NCBI RefSeq assembly: GCF_900112595.1
Contig: NZ_FOMI01000004.1
Span: 248,001 to 312,000, forward strand
Direction: 5' to 3'
Source: Algibacter pectinivorans
Lineage (GTDB): Bacteria > Bacteroidota > Bacteroidia > Flavobacteriales > Flavobacteriaceae
Length of the DNA stretch: 64,000 nt
Shown in pieces: positions 1-10,900 of the stretch (its first letter is position 1; each line of letters starts with the position of its first letter). The notes beneath the pieces are model-generated. The model saw nothing but the letters and a program-made list of their open reading frames with translations, was not told the origin of the DNA and searched no databases. The position numbers and the translations under genes were made by a program.

Positions 1-1
1 T

Positions 2-136
2 CCTGTGCAATTTAGTGATACGCCACAAAAAATTGATAAACCTGCTCCACTATTAAATCAACACGCCGAAGAGATATTACAACACTTTAGTAGCTATACA
101 GATGAAGAGATTAAAGCATTTTTAAAACAAAAATAG
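2..136 (+). CDS. CaiB/BaiF-family CoA-transferase, C-terminal end (partial)
   Basis: The window opens inside a gene whose last 44 codons are visible. The tail contains PVQFSDTP, then a KPAPLLNQHAEEIL-type segment and a short helical end. This is the typical C-terminus of class III (CaiB/BaiF) CoA-transferases, where a 'PAPxLGxHxxEIL' motif closes the protein. These enzymes move CoA between acyl-CoA donors and carboxylic acids in the cytoplasm; the substrate cannot be read from this fragment. The stop codon is 6 nt before the ATG of the following UxuA-type dehydratase, so the two are probably co-transcribed and may act on the same acid. The start lies outside the window. Confidence 0.72.
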   Translation, partial: PVQFSDTPQKIDKPAPLLNQHAEEILQHFSSYTDEEIKAFLKQK

Positions 137-142
137 TATAAG

Positions 143-1213
143 ATGAAATTAGGATTTGGATTATACCGTCACATGCTCAATGAGCAGCATTATAAGTTTG
201 CAAAACAATGTGGTGCTACACATTTAGTGGTACACATGGTAGATTATTTTGGTAATACAGACAACAGTAAATCTAACGCCAACCAGCCTATTGGTGGCGA
301 TAGAGGTTGGGGTAAAGCAGGTAATGGCGAGCTATGGACTTTAGAAGACCTTCTTAAAATTAAAAAAGAGATAAATAGTCACGGTTTAGAATGGTATGCT
401 ATAGAAAATTTCGACCCTTCTATTTGGCATGATATTCTTTTGGATGGCCCCAAAAAAGAAGCACAAATAGAATTGGTTAAAGAGCAGATTCGTATAGTTG
501 GAAAAGCAGGAATACCTGTTTTTGGATACAATTTTTCTTTGGCTGGCGTATCTAGTAGAGTTGAAAAACCATTTGCTAGGGGAGGCGCTGTTTCTGTTGG
601 GATGGAAGGTTCAGTAGACGAAAAACCAATACCCAATGGCATGGTTTGGAATATGGTTTACGATGAAAATGCGCCAGAAGGCACCGTAGAACGCGTATCT
701 CATGATACACTATGGGAACGCTTGCAGTATTTTCTAGATGAAATTATTCCTGTTGCAGAAGAAGCGGGTGTTAAAATGGCTGCTCACCCAGATGACCCAC
801 CAATGCCCTATGTTAGAAACACACCACGATTGGTATACCAACCAGATATGTACCAACGTCTTATAGACATGCAACCTAGCGAAAGTAATAATCTTGAATT
901 TTGCTTAGGAACCATTGCAGAAATGACCGATGGTAATGTATACGAAGCAACAAAACAGTACAGTAAACAAAATAAAATTGCTTATATTCATTTTAGAAAT
1001 GTAGTAGGCAAAGTACCTAATTATAAAGAAGTATTTGTGGATGAAGGAGATATAGATATGTTTAAAATATTAGAAATTTTAAAACAGAATAGTTTTGAAG
1101 GTATTCTAATTCCAGACCATACACCGCAAATGAGTTGCGATGGTTCATGGTACGCAGGTATGGCTTATGCTATGGGATTCATGAAAGCAGCTTTAAGGGC
1201 TGTGAATGAATAG
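143..1213 (+). CDS. mannonate dehydratase family protein (UxuA-like TIM barrel)
   Basis: This cytoplasmic TIM-barrel protein has 356 residues and belongs to the UxuA (D-mannonate dehydratase) family, which makes 2-keto-3-deoxygluconate. It has the family motif AAHPDDPP, and the expected metal ligands appear to be His215, Cys254 (EFCLG), His283 (YIHFRN) and Asp325 (IPDHT). It is about 40 residues shorter than E. coli UxuA and its N-terminal third is divergent (it begins MKLGFGLYRHML), so a different sugar-acid substrate is possible. It follows the CaiB-type gene by 6 nt. KDG kinase and KDPG aldolase, the next steps of the pathway, lie 26 kb away in this window; uronate isomerase and fructuronate reductase are not present. 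Confidence 0.75.
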   Translation: MKLGFGLYRHMLNEQHYKFAKQCGATHLVVHMVDYFGNTDNSKSNANQPIGGDRGWGKAGNGELWTLEDLLKIKKEINSHGLEWYAIENFDPSIWHDILLDGPKKEAQIELVKEQIRIVGKAGIPVFGYNFSLAGVSSRVEKPFARGGAVSVGMEGSVDEKPIPNGMVWNMVYDENAPEGTVERVSHDTLWERLQYFLDEIIPVAEEAGVKMAAHPDDPPMPYVRNTPRLVYQPDMYQRLIDMQPSESNNLEFCLGTIAEMTDGNVYEATKQYSKQNKIAYIHFRNVVGKVPNYKEVFVDEGDIDMFKILEILKQNSFEGILIPDHTPQMSCDGSWYAGMAYAMGFMKAALRAVNE

Positions 1214-1665
1214 TAATTGCAAAATCTAAAATTATCCTTTTGGAAAGATTTAAATCGATGTTATGTGAACAAGAAAATGTAAACACAACATATATTTATT
1301 TGGAATACCTTTAATAAGTGTTTCTCGTCTATTTTCTGCGGAATATTTTAGTGTTAATTGATTTATAAATAACTTGTTAAACGACCAAACGCTTTTAAAA
1401 AAATTAGTATTTTAATGATTTTTTTAAAATAGGAAATATCTTTGAGGTGTTTTGTTTTTGCGTTACAAGAGCGTTGGTTAGAAACCAGTAAAAAAGTACT
1501 ATTTATAAAAAAGTTGTAGGTGTGCTAGAGGAAAATTTAATCTTTTTCCGTAACTACTAGAAAAAAAACACCAACCCTAGGTAAGAAGATGGTTTGGACT
1601 AGAAATCAAATAAGGTAAAGTGTCGCCGTAGTATATATGTAAACTATTAAGAATGTATTATTAGT
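1214..1665. other. intergenic region before the GH85 gene
   Basis: This 452-nt AT-rich stretch holds no convincing gene and no clear terminator after the dehydratase gene. At 1475-1487 there is an inverted repeat, TGGTT-aga-AACCA, which could be a regulator site for the GH85-cutC pair. It resembles the TGG...CCA boxes upstream of the second susC gene but has different spacing. No good TTTG/TAnnTTTG promoter pair was found by eye. Confidence 0.4.
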
Positions 1666-3597
1666 ATGAAGCAATTTAAAACTCCATTTCAGATACTTGT
1701 ACTAGTTGTTTTCTTTAATTTTTCAAATGCTCAAAGAAAACTTAGTAAGCATCAGCCATTTTCGTCATATTGGTTTATAGATGAATTATTGAAATGGCAA
1801 CCAGAAACGGATATCGATACCAAATTCAATATAAGTCATTTGCCGCTACAAGAACGATTTATAGATAGTACAACACAACTACGTCCAGTACTTAGTACAA
1901 AGCCATCTATAGTTTCGTTAATTGCACCTTACACTACAAGTAATAATCCATCACAGGGGTTTCAATCTGTAGCGCAATATGCATTTCCATATTGGCAATA
2001 TATAGATTATTTGGTGCAATGGGGAGGTTCAGCTTTTGAGGGGATTATAGTTACACCTACGTCGTATTGGATAGAATCTGCTCACCAGAATGGTGTTGAA
2101 ATTTTAGGAACTGTCTTTTTTCCGCCAAATGTTTATGGCGGTAAAGAGGAGTGGGTTCGGGAATTTTTACAACAAGATGCTAATGGCAATTTTCTAGTGG
2201 CCGATAAACTCATTGAGGTTGCCCAGATTTATGGTTTTGAAGGCTGGTTTATCAATCAAGAAACCAATGGTATGCAACAAAAAGAAGCAAATTTGATGCA
2301 AGATTTTTTAAAATACTATAAAAAAAAATCAAGCAAATCACTAAAAATTATGTGGTATGATGCGATGATAGAAGACGGGCGTGTTATTTGGCAAGATGAG
2401 TTAAATCATCATAATAGTATGTATTTTCAAAATGAAGATGAAAAACTATCAGATATTATGTTCCTGGATTTTGGTTGGAGCGAAACACAATTGGAAGATT
2501 CTCATAAACGTGCAAAAGAAATTAATAGAAGTCCGTGGGAGTTGTTTTCAGGCATAGATGTGCAAGGTAAAAGCTATAAAACGCCAACGAACTGGAAAGG
2601 GCTGTATAAAAACGAAAAGCCTTATACAACATCTATTGGTTTGTATTGGCCAAATTCTACATTCAATATAGCTAAAGACAAACAACCAGAATCCGTTTAT
2701 GTTGAGGAACAAAAATTTTGGAACGGTACTATTATAGAAGAAGATGTTCCTGCTTGGCAATCTAAAGAATGGAAAGGGTTTTCAAAATATATTCCTGCAC
2801 GTTCGGTAATTAGAGAGCTTCCTTTTATTACAAATTTTAATTATGGGTTAGGTCGGTTTTATAATGAAGAAGGTTTTTCCGTATCAAATAAAGAATGGCA
2901 TAATTTAAGTATTCAAGATATTTTACCTACATGGCAGTGGCAGGTTGATACAACTATGGTTAAAGCTAATTTCGATTTTACAGAAAGTTATACGGGAGGA
3001 TCTTCTGTTAAGTTTCAGGCAGTAAAAAGTGTTAAAAACATTAAAATACCTTTATATAAAACAGCACTAGAATTATCGGGTAACGAAATGTTGTCTTTTG
3101 CCACTAAAGGTTCAGGAACATTAAGTATAGTAATTTATACCAATAACGGTTCTCAACAGTCTTTTTTAGCAGGACCATATCAAGATTGGACTAAAAGTCA
3201 ATTTAGTTTATCAGAATTAAAAGGAAGTAGAATTATTAAAATTGAAGCTATGTTTACAGGAAATAAAGATGAGTTTGTAAACCTAGGTTCACTCACAGTG
3301 ACAAAAGCTAAGGAGCTATCTATAAAAAAGCCAAAGATAAAGGTAACTCCCTTTATTAATAAAAATGAAATAGAGATTTATGTGCATATAGACGGTGATA
3401 AACGAGCTAAATTTCACAATATTTATTACCTAAATAATAATCAAAAAATATGGCTAGGTAAAACAAGAAGTACAGATTATTACGTGGCTCCTTTTGAAAT
3501 AAAAAACAGTATAAACGCTATAAAAATTCTTGTAGAATCCATAGCAAAAGATGGAACAAAAAGTAAGGTTTCAAGAAGTGCAGTTTACTTAAAATAA
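1666..3597 (+). CDS. endo-beta-N-acetylglucosaminidase, GH85 family
   Basis: This secreted enzyme of 643 residues starts with a signal peptide of about 22 residues ending in SNA-Q. The body matches GH85 endo-beta-N-acetylglucosaminidases, which cut the chitobiose core of N-glycans and leave one GlcNAc on the protein. The key motif is GWFINQET: Asn197 and Glu199 are placed like the Asn-x-Glu pair (N171/E173 in Arthrobacter Endo-A) used for substrate-assisted catalysis. The catalytic barrel covers roughly residues 70-400, and beta-sandwich modules fill the C-terminal 240 residues. The stop codon is directly followed by the ATG of a cutC homologue, so the two are translationally coupled. It implies use of host or algal glycoproteins, separate from the xylan genes downstream. 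Confidence 0.85.
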   Translation: MKQFKTPFQILVLVVFFNFSNAQRKLSKHQPFSSYWFIDELLKWQPETDIDTKFNISHLPLQERFIDSTTQLRPVLSTKPSIVSLIAPYTTSNNPSQGFQSVAQYAFPYWQYIDYLVQWGGSAFEGIIVTPTSYWIESAHQNGVEILGTVFFPPNVYGGKEEWVREFLQQDANGNFLVADKLIEVAQIYGFEGWFINQETNGMQQKEANLMQDFLKYYKKKSSKSLKIMWYDAMIEDGRVIWQDELNHHNSMYFQNEDEKLSDIMFLDFGWSETQLEDSHKRAKEINRSPWELFSGIDVQGKSYKTPTNWKGLYKNEKPYTTSIGLYWPNSTFNIAKDKQPESVYVEEQKFWNGTIIEEDVPAWQSKEWKGFSKYIPARSVIRELPFITNFNYGLGRFYNEEGFSVSNKEWHNLSIQDILPTWQWQVDTTMVKANFDFTESYTGGSSVKFQAVKSVKNIKIPLYKTALELSGNEMLSFATKGSGTLSIVIYTNNGSQQSFLAGPYQDWTKSQFSLSELKGSRIIKIEAMFTGNKDEFVNLGSLTVTKAKELSIKKPKIKVTPFINKNEIEIYVHIDGDKRAKFHNIYYLNNNQKIWLGKTRSTDYYVAPFEIKNSINAIKILVESIAKDGTKSKVSRSAVYLK

Positions 3598-4239
3598 ATG
3601 AATCAAATTAATTATTCATACATTAAAGAAGCTTGTGTAGAAGGTTTACAACAAGCCATTAATGCAGAAAAACAAGGAGCAAATAGAATTGAATTGTGCG
3701 CCTGTTTAAATTTGGATGGACTAACGCCAAAGATAAGAACAATAAAAGCTGTTAAAAAAGCATGTAGCATTCCAATTAGAGTCATTATTAGGCCCCGTGG
3801 TGGCAATTTTATATACTCTAAAACGGAGTTAGACATAATCAAATCAGAAATACAACAATGTAAGTCTATAGGAGTTGAAGGCGTTGTGTTTGGATTAACA
3901 ACTACTACAGCTGAATTAGATATATCTAAAATTGAATTATTGACAGAGCTTGCCTTTCCTATGAAAGTTACCATTCATAAAGCTATAGATACAGTAAAAG
4001 ACCCAATAGAAGCCACAAAACAACTTATGAAAATAAAAGGTGTTAATACGGTACTAACCTCTGGAAAGGGAAATACATGGCACGAGGGGAAAAACTTAAT
4101 AAAACAAATGATGAAAGTAGCAGGAGATAAATTACAGATTATGCCCTGTGGAAAAGTAACAAACTTAAATTTAGCATTAGCACACGAAATTTTGAAGGCT
4201 AAAGCGTATCATGGTAAGTTAATTGTTGGAGAGCTATAA
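3598..4239 (+). CDS. cutC: CutC family protein
   Basis: The product has 213 residues and no signal peptide. It is a CutC-family TIM-barrel-like protein, shown by GANRIELCACLNLDGLTP near the N-terminus, the IIRPRGGNFIYS motif, the TIHKAID motif and the VLTSGKG motif. Family members were named for copper tolerance in E. coli, but a copper role is disputed and metal ligands are not obvious. It is about 35 residues shorter than E. coli CutC and lacks the usual C-terminal tail. Its ATG directly follows the stop of the GH85 endoglycosidase gene, so the context points to glycan catabolism rather than metal homeostasis. That functional link is inference. Confidence 0.82.
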   Translation: MNQINYSYIKEACVEGLQQAINAEKQGANRIELCACLNLDGLTPKIRTIKAVKKACSIPIRVIIRPRGGNFIYSKTELDIIKSEIQQCKSIGVEGVVFGLTTTTAELDISKIELLTELAFPMKVTIHKAIDTVKDPIEATKQLMKIKGVNTVLTSGKGNTWHEGKNLIKQMMKVAGDKLQIMPCGKVTNLNLALAHEILKAKAYHGKLIVGEL

Positions 4240-5272
4240 AAGTAACTCAATTAAGTAGGTATACAGTTAGTGATGATAATTTTTATATTGGCTATGATAT
4301 TGTTATTTACTTTTAAAATAGAATAATACTATCCAATAGAAAAGGAGTTAAAAAAAGATTATATTTATCGATAAGATTAAAGAAGATTAGCCCTTTTTTA
4401 TTTTAATGCTTTTTAAGTAGTGATTAGGGAAATCTACTTTTACATCTCACAGTTAGTTTTATTAGTTGTCAAATTAAAGAAAAGAAAGATATAGGAAGTG
4501 AGATTTCTAATGCCTTAAAATTCCATTGTTAAAGTTGAAAATGTTATTTCTGCAATATGGTATTTGTGAGGATGGTTTAAAACTAATAACAAAGAGCTAT
4601 AGGAATTATTTTGTAAAAAACTAATAAGTAGGAAAGTAATACCAAGGGTTTGCCGGTGTTAGTTTATTCCATAAAAATAGTGTTAAATAAAAACTAGCAT
4701 TAGTTTAAACCTGTATAGGGAATTTATATTAGGCGTACTTAAATAGAACAGCTTCAAAGCAGCTTACCAAAAACGATTGTTTGTCTCTAATCAAATAATT
4801 TAAAAGTATTTTTAAACAACAATTAAGGACTAAACTAAAAGGAAATAATCCAAATGTTTAATTAATTTAAGCTAAAAATTGGTTGAAGGCCAAATAATAA
4901 TCAATCAAAAATTGTAGGGTTAATATTGGTGTTTTTTAACTTGAAAATAGTAATGTTTCTTAAGGATTTAACTTTTTAATAACACATTTGTAATATTAAA
5001 TAGGTAATTATAACATATGTAGCATTTTATATCTCTAGTGATGCGTTTGGCCTTTTTAATGACTAATTGCAACAATTCTTTTAGTACTTGCTCTATAAGT
5101 ATTATTTCTATCCTTATATATTATATACATTTATTTTAATATTTTTTGTGAAAATAGAAGGCATTAAAAAAAGAGCTTTTAAAGATTTTCTTATAAAGGT
5201 TTGTGTTTTCTATTAAACCAAAAGTATAGAAACTAACAATTAATTTATTTACAATAAAAAACATTTCATTAA
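4240..5272. other. 1-kb gene-poor region before the xylan utilisation genes
   Basis: Very AT-rich, with stops in all frames and no convincing gene. An AACATATGT-agCATTTTATAT string at 5012-5032 resembles one upstream of the second GH3 gene (17771-17800). A GGTTT...AAACC inverted repeat sits at about 5199-5222, some 50 nt before the GH3 start. The leader and regulatory sites of the xylan locus should lie here, but no clear TTTG/TAnnTTTG promoter was found. I see no regulator gene in this stretch. Confidence 0.35.
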
Positions 5273-7954
5273 ATGAACATTAGTAATTACTATAACCCAC
5301 AGTTTTTAATTAAGCTTTCAAAAATTTGTTTAATAATTTTTGCCTTTTTTTTTGTTTCGTGTAATAAAACCAAAACAGACGAGCAAACAACAAATTTTAC
5401 TGCTTTTAAATTTTATAACACCTCTTTGCCTATTCAAGAAAGGGTAAGTGATTTAATAAACCAAATGACACTAACAGAGAAAGTATCACAAATGAGATAC
5501 GACGCTCCTGCTATTAGTAGGCTAGGAGTGCCTGCTTATAATTGGTGGAACGAGTGTTTACACGGTGTTGCAAGAGCTGGTGAGGCGACCGTTTTTCCGC
5601 AAGGTATTGGCATGGGGGCTACATGGAATACATCTCTAATTTTTGAGATGGGGACTGCAGTATCCGACGAAGCTAGAGCAAAACATCACAAATTTATTTC
5701 TGAAGATAAAAGAGGTATTTACCAAGGTTTAACATTTTGGACACCAAACATTAATATTTTTAGAGATCCACGTTGGGGAAGAGGTCAAGAAACTTATGGC
5801 GAAGATCCGTATTTAACTAGTAGAATAGGAGTTAATTATATAAAAGGACTTCAAGGAGACGATTCTAAATATTTAAAAGTTGTAGCCACGGCAAAACACT
5901 TTGCTGTACATAGTGGACCAGAAAAATCTAGACATCAAGATAATTATCAAACTTCTAATAAAGATTTATTCGAAACTTATTTACCTGCATTTGAAGCCGC
6001 AGTAAAGGAGGCCAAAGTACATTCTGTAATGTGTGCTTATAACCGCTTTAGGGACCAGGCCTGTTGCGGTAGTAATCTGTTGTTACAAAAAATTCTTCGA
6101 GACGATTGGAGTTTTGAAGGTTACGTAGTTTCCGATTGTTGGGCGATTAATGATTTTTGGGAACCAGAAAAACACGAGCTTGTAAAAACCCCAGCAGAGG
6201 CCAGTGCCTTAGCAGTTTCTAGAGGAACAGATTTAAATTGTGGAGATTGTTATGATCCAAATTTAAAAGAAGCTGTTTTAAAAAAAATGGTAGATGAAGA
6301 AAAAATTGATTTAGCGCTAACTAGGTTAATGACAGCGCGATTTAAACTAGGTATGTTTGATCCTGAAAAAGATGTAAAATGGTCGAAAATCCCTTATAAC
6401 GTCGTCGCTAGCCAAAAGCACTATGATTTGTCTGAAAAAATAGCAAAAGAATCGATAGTGTTGCTAAAAAACCAAAATAATACGTTGCCTTTAGGTAAAA
6501 ACATTAAATCTATTGCAGTAATTGGGCCTAACGCAAATTCTAAGCAAGCTTTACTAGGCAATTATCATGGTACCCCAAAAAAATACAATACACCATTATA
6601 TGCTATAAAAGAAAAGTTACCCAATGCAACTATAAATTATGCGTTAGGAAGTGATATTGCTATTGGCTGGCCAATGTTGAATACAATACCTTCTGCAGTG
6701 TTAAAAAATGGTGAAAAAAATGGTTTAAAAGGAGAGTATTTTAGAAACAAAAATTGGGAAGGAATTCCAGAAGTTATTAAAAACGATACTATTGTAGATT
6801 TTATTTGGACCTTAAAAAGACCTTTAGAGAACTTAAAAACCGATGAGTTTTCAGTAAAATGGACAGGGCAATTAGTACCTAACGAAAGTGGTAAATATAG
6901 AATAGGGCTAAAAGCTAGTAGCGCAGGTAAACTTTATTTTAACAATGAGTTGAAGTTTGATTTTAAAGACGACCACGAACCAAAAACGAAGTATTTCGAT
7001 ATTGCTTTAAAAGCAGGAGAAGCTCACGATATAAGAATAGAATACTATAACTACCACTCAGATCCTCAAGCACAATTTGTTTGGGCAAAAATGGATCAAG
7101 ATTTATTAACACCAGCTCTAGAAGCCGCAAAAAAATCGGAAGTTGTTGTACTGTGCTTGGGACTATCTCCAGACATTGAAGGAGAGGAAATGCCTGTGCT
7201 ATTGGAAGGTTTTGATAAAGGAGACCGTTCAGACATTACGCTTCCTAAAACACAAATTGAATTAATGAAAAAAGTTTATGCCCTTGGTAAACCAACAATC
7301 TTAGTTTTAATGAACGGTAGTGCGTTGGCAGTTAATTGGGCCGCAGATAATGTTCCTGCAATTATAGAAGCATGGTACCCGGGCGAATTTGGAGGAAATG
7401 CTCTTGCAGATATTTTGTTTGGAGACTACAACCCTGCAGGACGACTACCAATAACATTCTATAAGTCTGTAAAGGATTTGCCAGATTTTAAAAACTATAG
7501 TATGAAAAACAGAACCTATAAATACTTTAAAGGAGATCCTCTTTTCCCTTTTGGACATGGTTTAAGCTACACAAATTTTACATATAGTAAATTAAATATT
7601 CCGGATACCATTAGTATAAATAATAACTTAAATATTAAAGTAGAGGTTAAAAATACAGGATTAGTTGATGGTGATGAAGTTGTTCAGTTATACATTTCAC
7701 ATAAGCAACAAGAAGATGCAGCAATAAGAACTTTGGTAGGTTTTGAAAGAATTCATTTAAAAGCTGGAGAAACTAAAACAATAAGTTTTAGTATTAGTCC
7801 AAAACAGTACGCTTTAATTAATAATGAAGGTGTTAATGTGCTAAACACAGGGTCATTAAACGTAAGTGTTGGAGGAAAACAACCGGGCTTTAAGGGTGTA
7901 GCAGATACTACTACTAGTAATGTATTAATAAAAGATGTTACATTAATAAACTAA
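5273..7954 (+). CDS. GH3 beta-xylosidase-type lipoprotein with PA14 insert
   Basis: This 893-residue lipoprotein has a lipobox ending FFVSC (Cys about 30), so it is probably anchored in an outer membrane or periplasmic face. The GH3 N-terminal barrel covers about residues 50-375, with the nucleophile Asp288 in VVSDCWAI; the SDC form is common in GH3 beta-xylosidases and xylosidase/arabinofuranosidases. The second GH3 domain is interrupted by a PA14 module at about 480-620 (GLKGEYFRNKNW), a likely carbohydrate-binding insert. A fibronectin-III-like domain closes the protein. It lies 40 nt before susC, with a GH10 xylanase at the operon end, so release of xylose from xylo-oligosaccharides is the best guess. 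Exact specificity is inferred. Confidence 0.88.
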   Translation: MNISNYYNPQFLIKLSKICLIIFAFFFVSCNKTKTDEQTTNFTAFKFYNTSLPIQERVSDLINQMTLTEKVSQMRYDAPAISRLGVPAYNWWNECLHGVARAGEATVFPQGIGMGATWNTSLIFEMGTAVSDEARAKHHKFISEDKRGIYQGLTFWTPNINIFRDPRWGRGQETYGEDPYLTSRIGVNYIKGLQGDDSKYLKVVATAKHFAVHSGPEKSRHQDNYQTSNKDLFETYLPAFEAAVKEAKVHSVMCAYNRFRDQACCGSNLLLQKILRDDWSFEGYVVSDCWAINDFWEPEKHELVKTPAEASALAVSRGTDLNCGDCYDPNLKEAVLKKMVDEEKIDLALTRLMTARFKLGMFDPEKDVKWSKIPYNVVASQKHYDLSEKIAKESIVLLKNQNNTLPLGKNIKSIAVIGPNANSKQALLGNYHGTPKKYNTPLYAIKEKLPNATINYALGSDIAIGWPMLNTIPSAVLKNGEKNGLKGEYFRNKNWEGIPEVIKNDTIVDFIWTLKRPLENLKTDEFSVKWTGQLVPNESGKYRIGLKASSAGKLYFNNELKFDFKDDHEPKTKYFDIALKAGEAHDIRIEYYNYHSDPQAQFVWAKMDQDLLTPALEAAKKSEVVVLCLGLSPDIEGEEMPVLLEGFDKGDRSDITLPKTQIELMKKVYALGKPTILVLMNGSALAVNWAADNVPAIIEAWYPGEFGGNALADILFGDYNPAGRLPITFYKSVKDLPDFKNYSMKNRTYKYFKGDPLFPFGHGLSYTNFTYSKLNIPDTISINNNLNIKVEVKNTGLVDGDEVVQLYISHKQQEDAAIRTLVGFERIHLKAGETKTISFSISPKQYALINNEGVNVLNTGSLNVSVGGKQPGFKGVADTTTSNVLIKDVTLIN

Positions 7955-7994
7955 CAATAAACAAACTAAATTAATAACTTAAACTATAATTAAC

Positions 7995-10900
7995 ATGAAG
8001 ATGAAGTTTAAATTGGCAGTCATTACCATAGTAATGATTTGTACACAAAGTGCTTTTTCACAAACAAAAACTGTATCGGGGTCTGTTACCGATGAGTCTG
8101 GAATGCCCTTGCCTGGGGTAAACATTCTAGTTAAAGGAACATCAACAGGAAACATAACCGATTTTGATGGAAAATATACTATTAGTAACGCTAGCCTTAA
8201 TAATATTCTTGTATTTACTTACTTAGGATTTGCAAAAAAAGAAGTGCTATACAAAGGTCAAAGTATATTAAATGTTACCTTGTTAGAAGATACGTCAGAA
8301 TTAGACGAAGTTGTGGTAATTGGTTATGGTACATCTAAAAGAAAAGATTTAACAGGGGCTATTTCCTCTGTATCTGCAGATGAGATTAGAGATCAGCCTT
8401 TTACATCTGTCGATCAAGCTTTAATTGGTAAAGCAGCAGGTGTTACGGTTTCCCAAAACTCAGGAGCCCCTGGTGGTGGTGTCTCTTTAAAAATAAGAGG
8501 TGTTACATCCATTAATGGTAATGAACCATTATACGTAGTTGACGGGACACCAATTTTTGCAGATAGAAATAACACATCTTTAGATTTAGGTACGGCTACA
8601 GGAGGTGGATCCGGCCAAAATGTTAATTCTGCTTTAGCAGGTTTAAATATGTCCGATATAGAGTCTATTGATATATTGAAGGACGCATCTGCTACAGCAA
8701 TTTATGGTGCCAATGGCTCAAATGGTGTTGTTTTAATAACCACTAAAAAAGGAAGTAAAGGTAAGTCAACGGTTTCGGTTGATAACTATACAGGTATACA
8801 GTCGGTCGTAAAACATATTGATATGATGGATTTACAACAATACGCTCAATACACGAGCGACCTGCTAAAATCTGATAATAGAGAGGTTCCTTTTGAGTTC
8901 CAAAACCCTAGTTTGCTAGGTAAGGGTACAAATTGGCAAGAAGAAATTTTTAGAAAAGCATTAATAACCAATAATCAGGTTTCTATTTCCGGAGGAAAAG
9001 ATAATACGCGTTATTATACATCCTTAGGTTATTTTAAACAAGATGGAGTTATTGTTAATACTAGCTTTGAAAGAATTTCTATGCGTCTAAATATAGATAC
9101 AAAAGTTAACGACTGGCTTAAGGTTGGTAACAATGTATCCTTAAGCAGCATAAATCAACGTATTGTTAAAAACGACGATAGAGGCGGTATAGTATCATCG
9201 GCTTTACGTTTAAGCCCATTAATACCAGTAAGATATCCCGATGGCAGTTTTGGAGCTCCCGGTGGTGGGGTAAATGGAGCAGCCAATAATTACGAAGCTG
9301 TAAACCCAGTTGCATATTCAGAATTTGTAAACAATCGAGATAAAAAGTTCAAAATAAACGGAAATTTATTTGCAGAAATTAAACTTTTAAAACCGTTAAC
9401 TTTTAGAACAGAACTTGGTTACGATTTAAATGCTGGAGATGGTCGAGTTTTTATTCCTACTTACAATAACATAGGTACTGCTGCCAATGAGGTAAATTCT
9501 TCGCTTAAGCAACAGGATCAAGGTTATTATTGGAACGTTAAAAATTATTTAACTTACAATCAAAATTTTGATAAACATAGTTTAAATGTGGTTTTGGGAC
9601 AAGAAAGGCAAAAAAGTGATTTTGAATACATACGAGGGTCCAGAAGAGGACTTGAAGGAAACAACCAATTTGATAACTTAGTGTTGGGTTTAAAATCTAC
9701 CTCTGAGGTAGATAATCAAAGTTTTGCTTGGGCTATGCAGTCTTACATTGCGAGAGCTAATTATAATTATAACGATAAATATTATTTAACAGCATCGTTA
9801 AGAGCTGATGCATCTTCAAACTTTGGGCCTAATAATAAATGGGGGTATTTTCCTGCCGTTTCAGGTGCATGGACAATATCCAACGAAAATTTTATGAAGT
9901 CGTCATCAAGTACCATAAATTATTTAAAATTGCGTGGAGGCTATGGTGAGGTAGGTAATCAAAATATTCCAAGTTTTTTATATCAAACACAGTTTTCAGC
10001 GGTACCTTCATCGAGTGGGCTATCTTATATTTATTCTGTAGATGGAAACCCAGATATAAAATGGGAAACTCTAAAATCAGTAAATATTGGTTTGGAAATT
10101 GGTTTGTTAGATGATGCCATTAAATTGGACCTAGATGTATATCAAAAAAAATCTTCAGACCTACTAATTCAAAGACCGGCTGACGACAGAACCGCTGGTA
10201 GAGTTTTACCTTTTGAAAATGTAGGTGAAATGCTTAATAAAGGTATTGATATAACTTTAAATACTAGAAATTACCAAACAGAAGATGTATCGTGGAATTC
10301 CACTTTTATATTCTCAACATTTAGCAACAAACTAACAAAGTTTTATGATGGTACAAAACCACTTACAGCAAACATTCCGCAGTCAGATGGAGAATTGCTT
10401 TATAGTTATGTAGAACAAGGAAAGGCGTTAGGGCAAATATATGGTTTTGTAACCGATGGGATTTTTAGAACTCAAGAAGAAGTAGATGAAAGTGCAGTTC
10501 AGGTGCCAGGAAAAACCAGTGTAGGAGATATTAAATTTAAAGACTTAAATAACGACGGAGAGATTACTCTAGCAGATAGAACCTATATTGGTTCTGCGCT
10601 TCCAAAATTTACTTTTAGTATCAACAATAGTTTTAGCTATAAGAATTTCGATTTAAGTGTGGTATTAAACGGTTCTTATGGAAATAAAATATACAATCAA
10701 AATAGGTTTTATACCGAAGCACTACGTTTTATAGGAGAAAATCAAACAACAGATGCATTAAACCATTTTGTTGTAAATTATTTGCCAGACGGAGTTACTC
10801 TAGATGACGCCGCAAATTTAGCTCAAAACACAAATATTCCAAGAATTGATTTAGGAAATGGAAACTCAAATACTCGCGTTTCCGATCGATTTGTAGAGGA

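Noticed and set aside
4443-4532. Lipoprotein-like fragment (FISCQIKEKKDIG) in the 1-kb gap before the xylan locus
   Set aside because: Only about 29 codons, no start codon and no similarity I can name. It may be a gene remnant or chance in AT-rich DNA.
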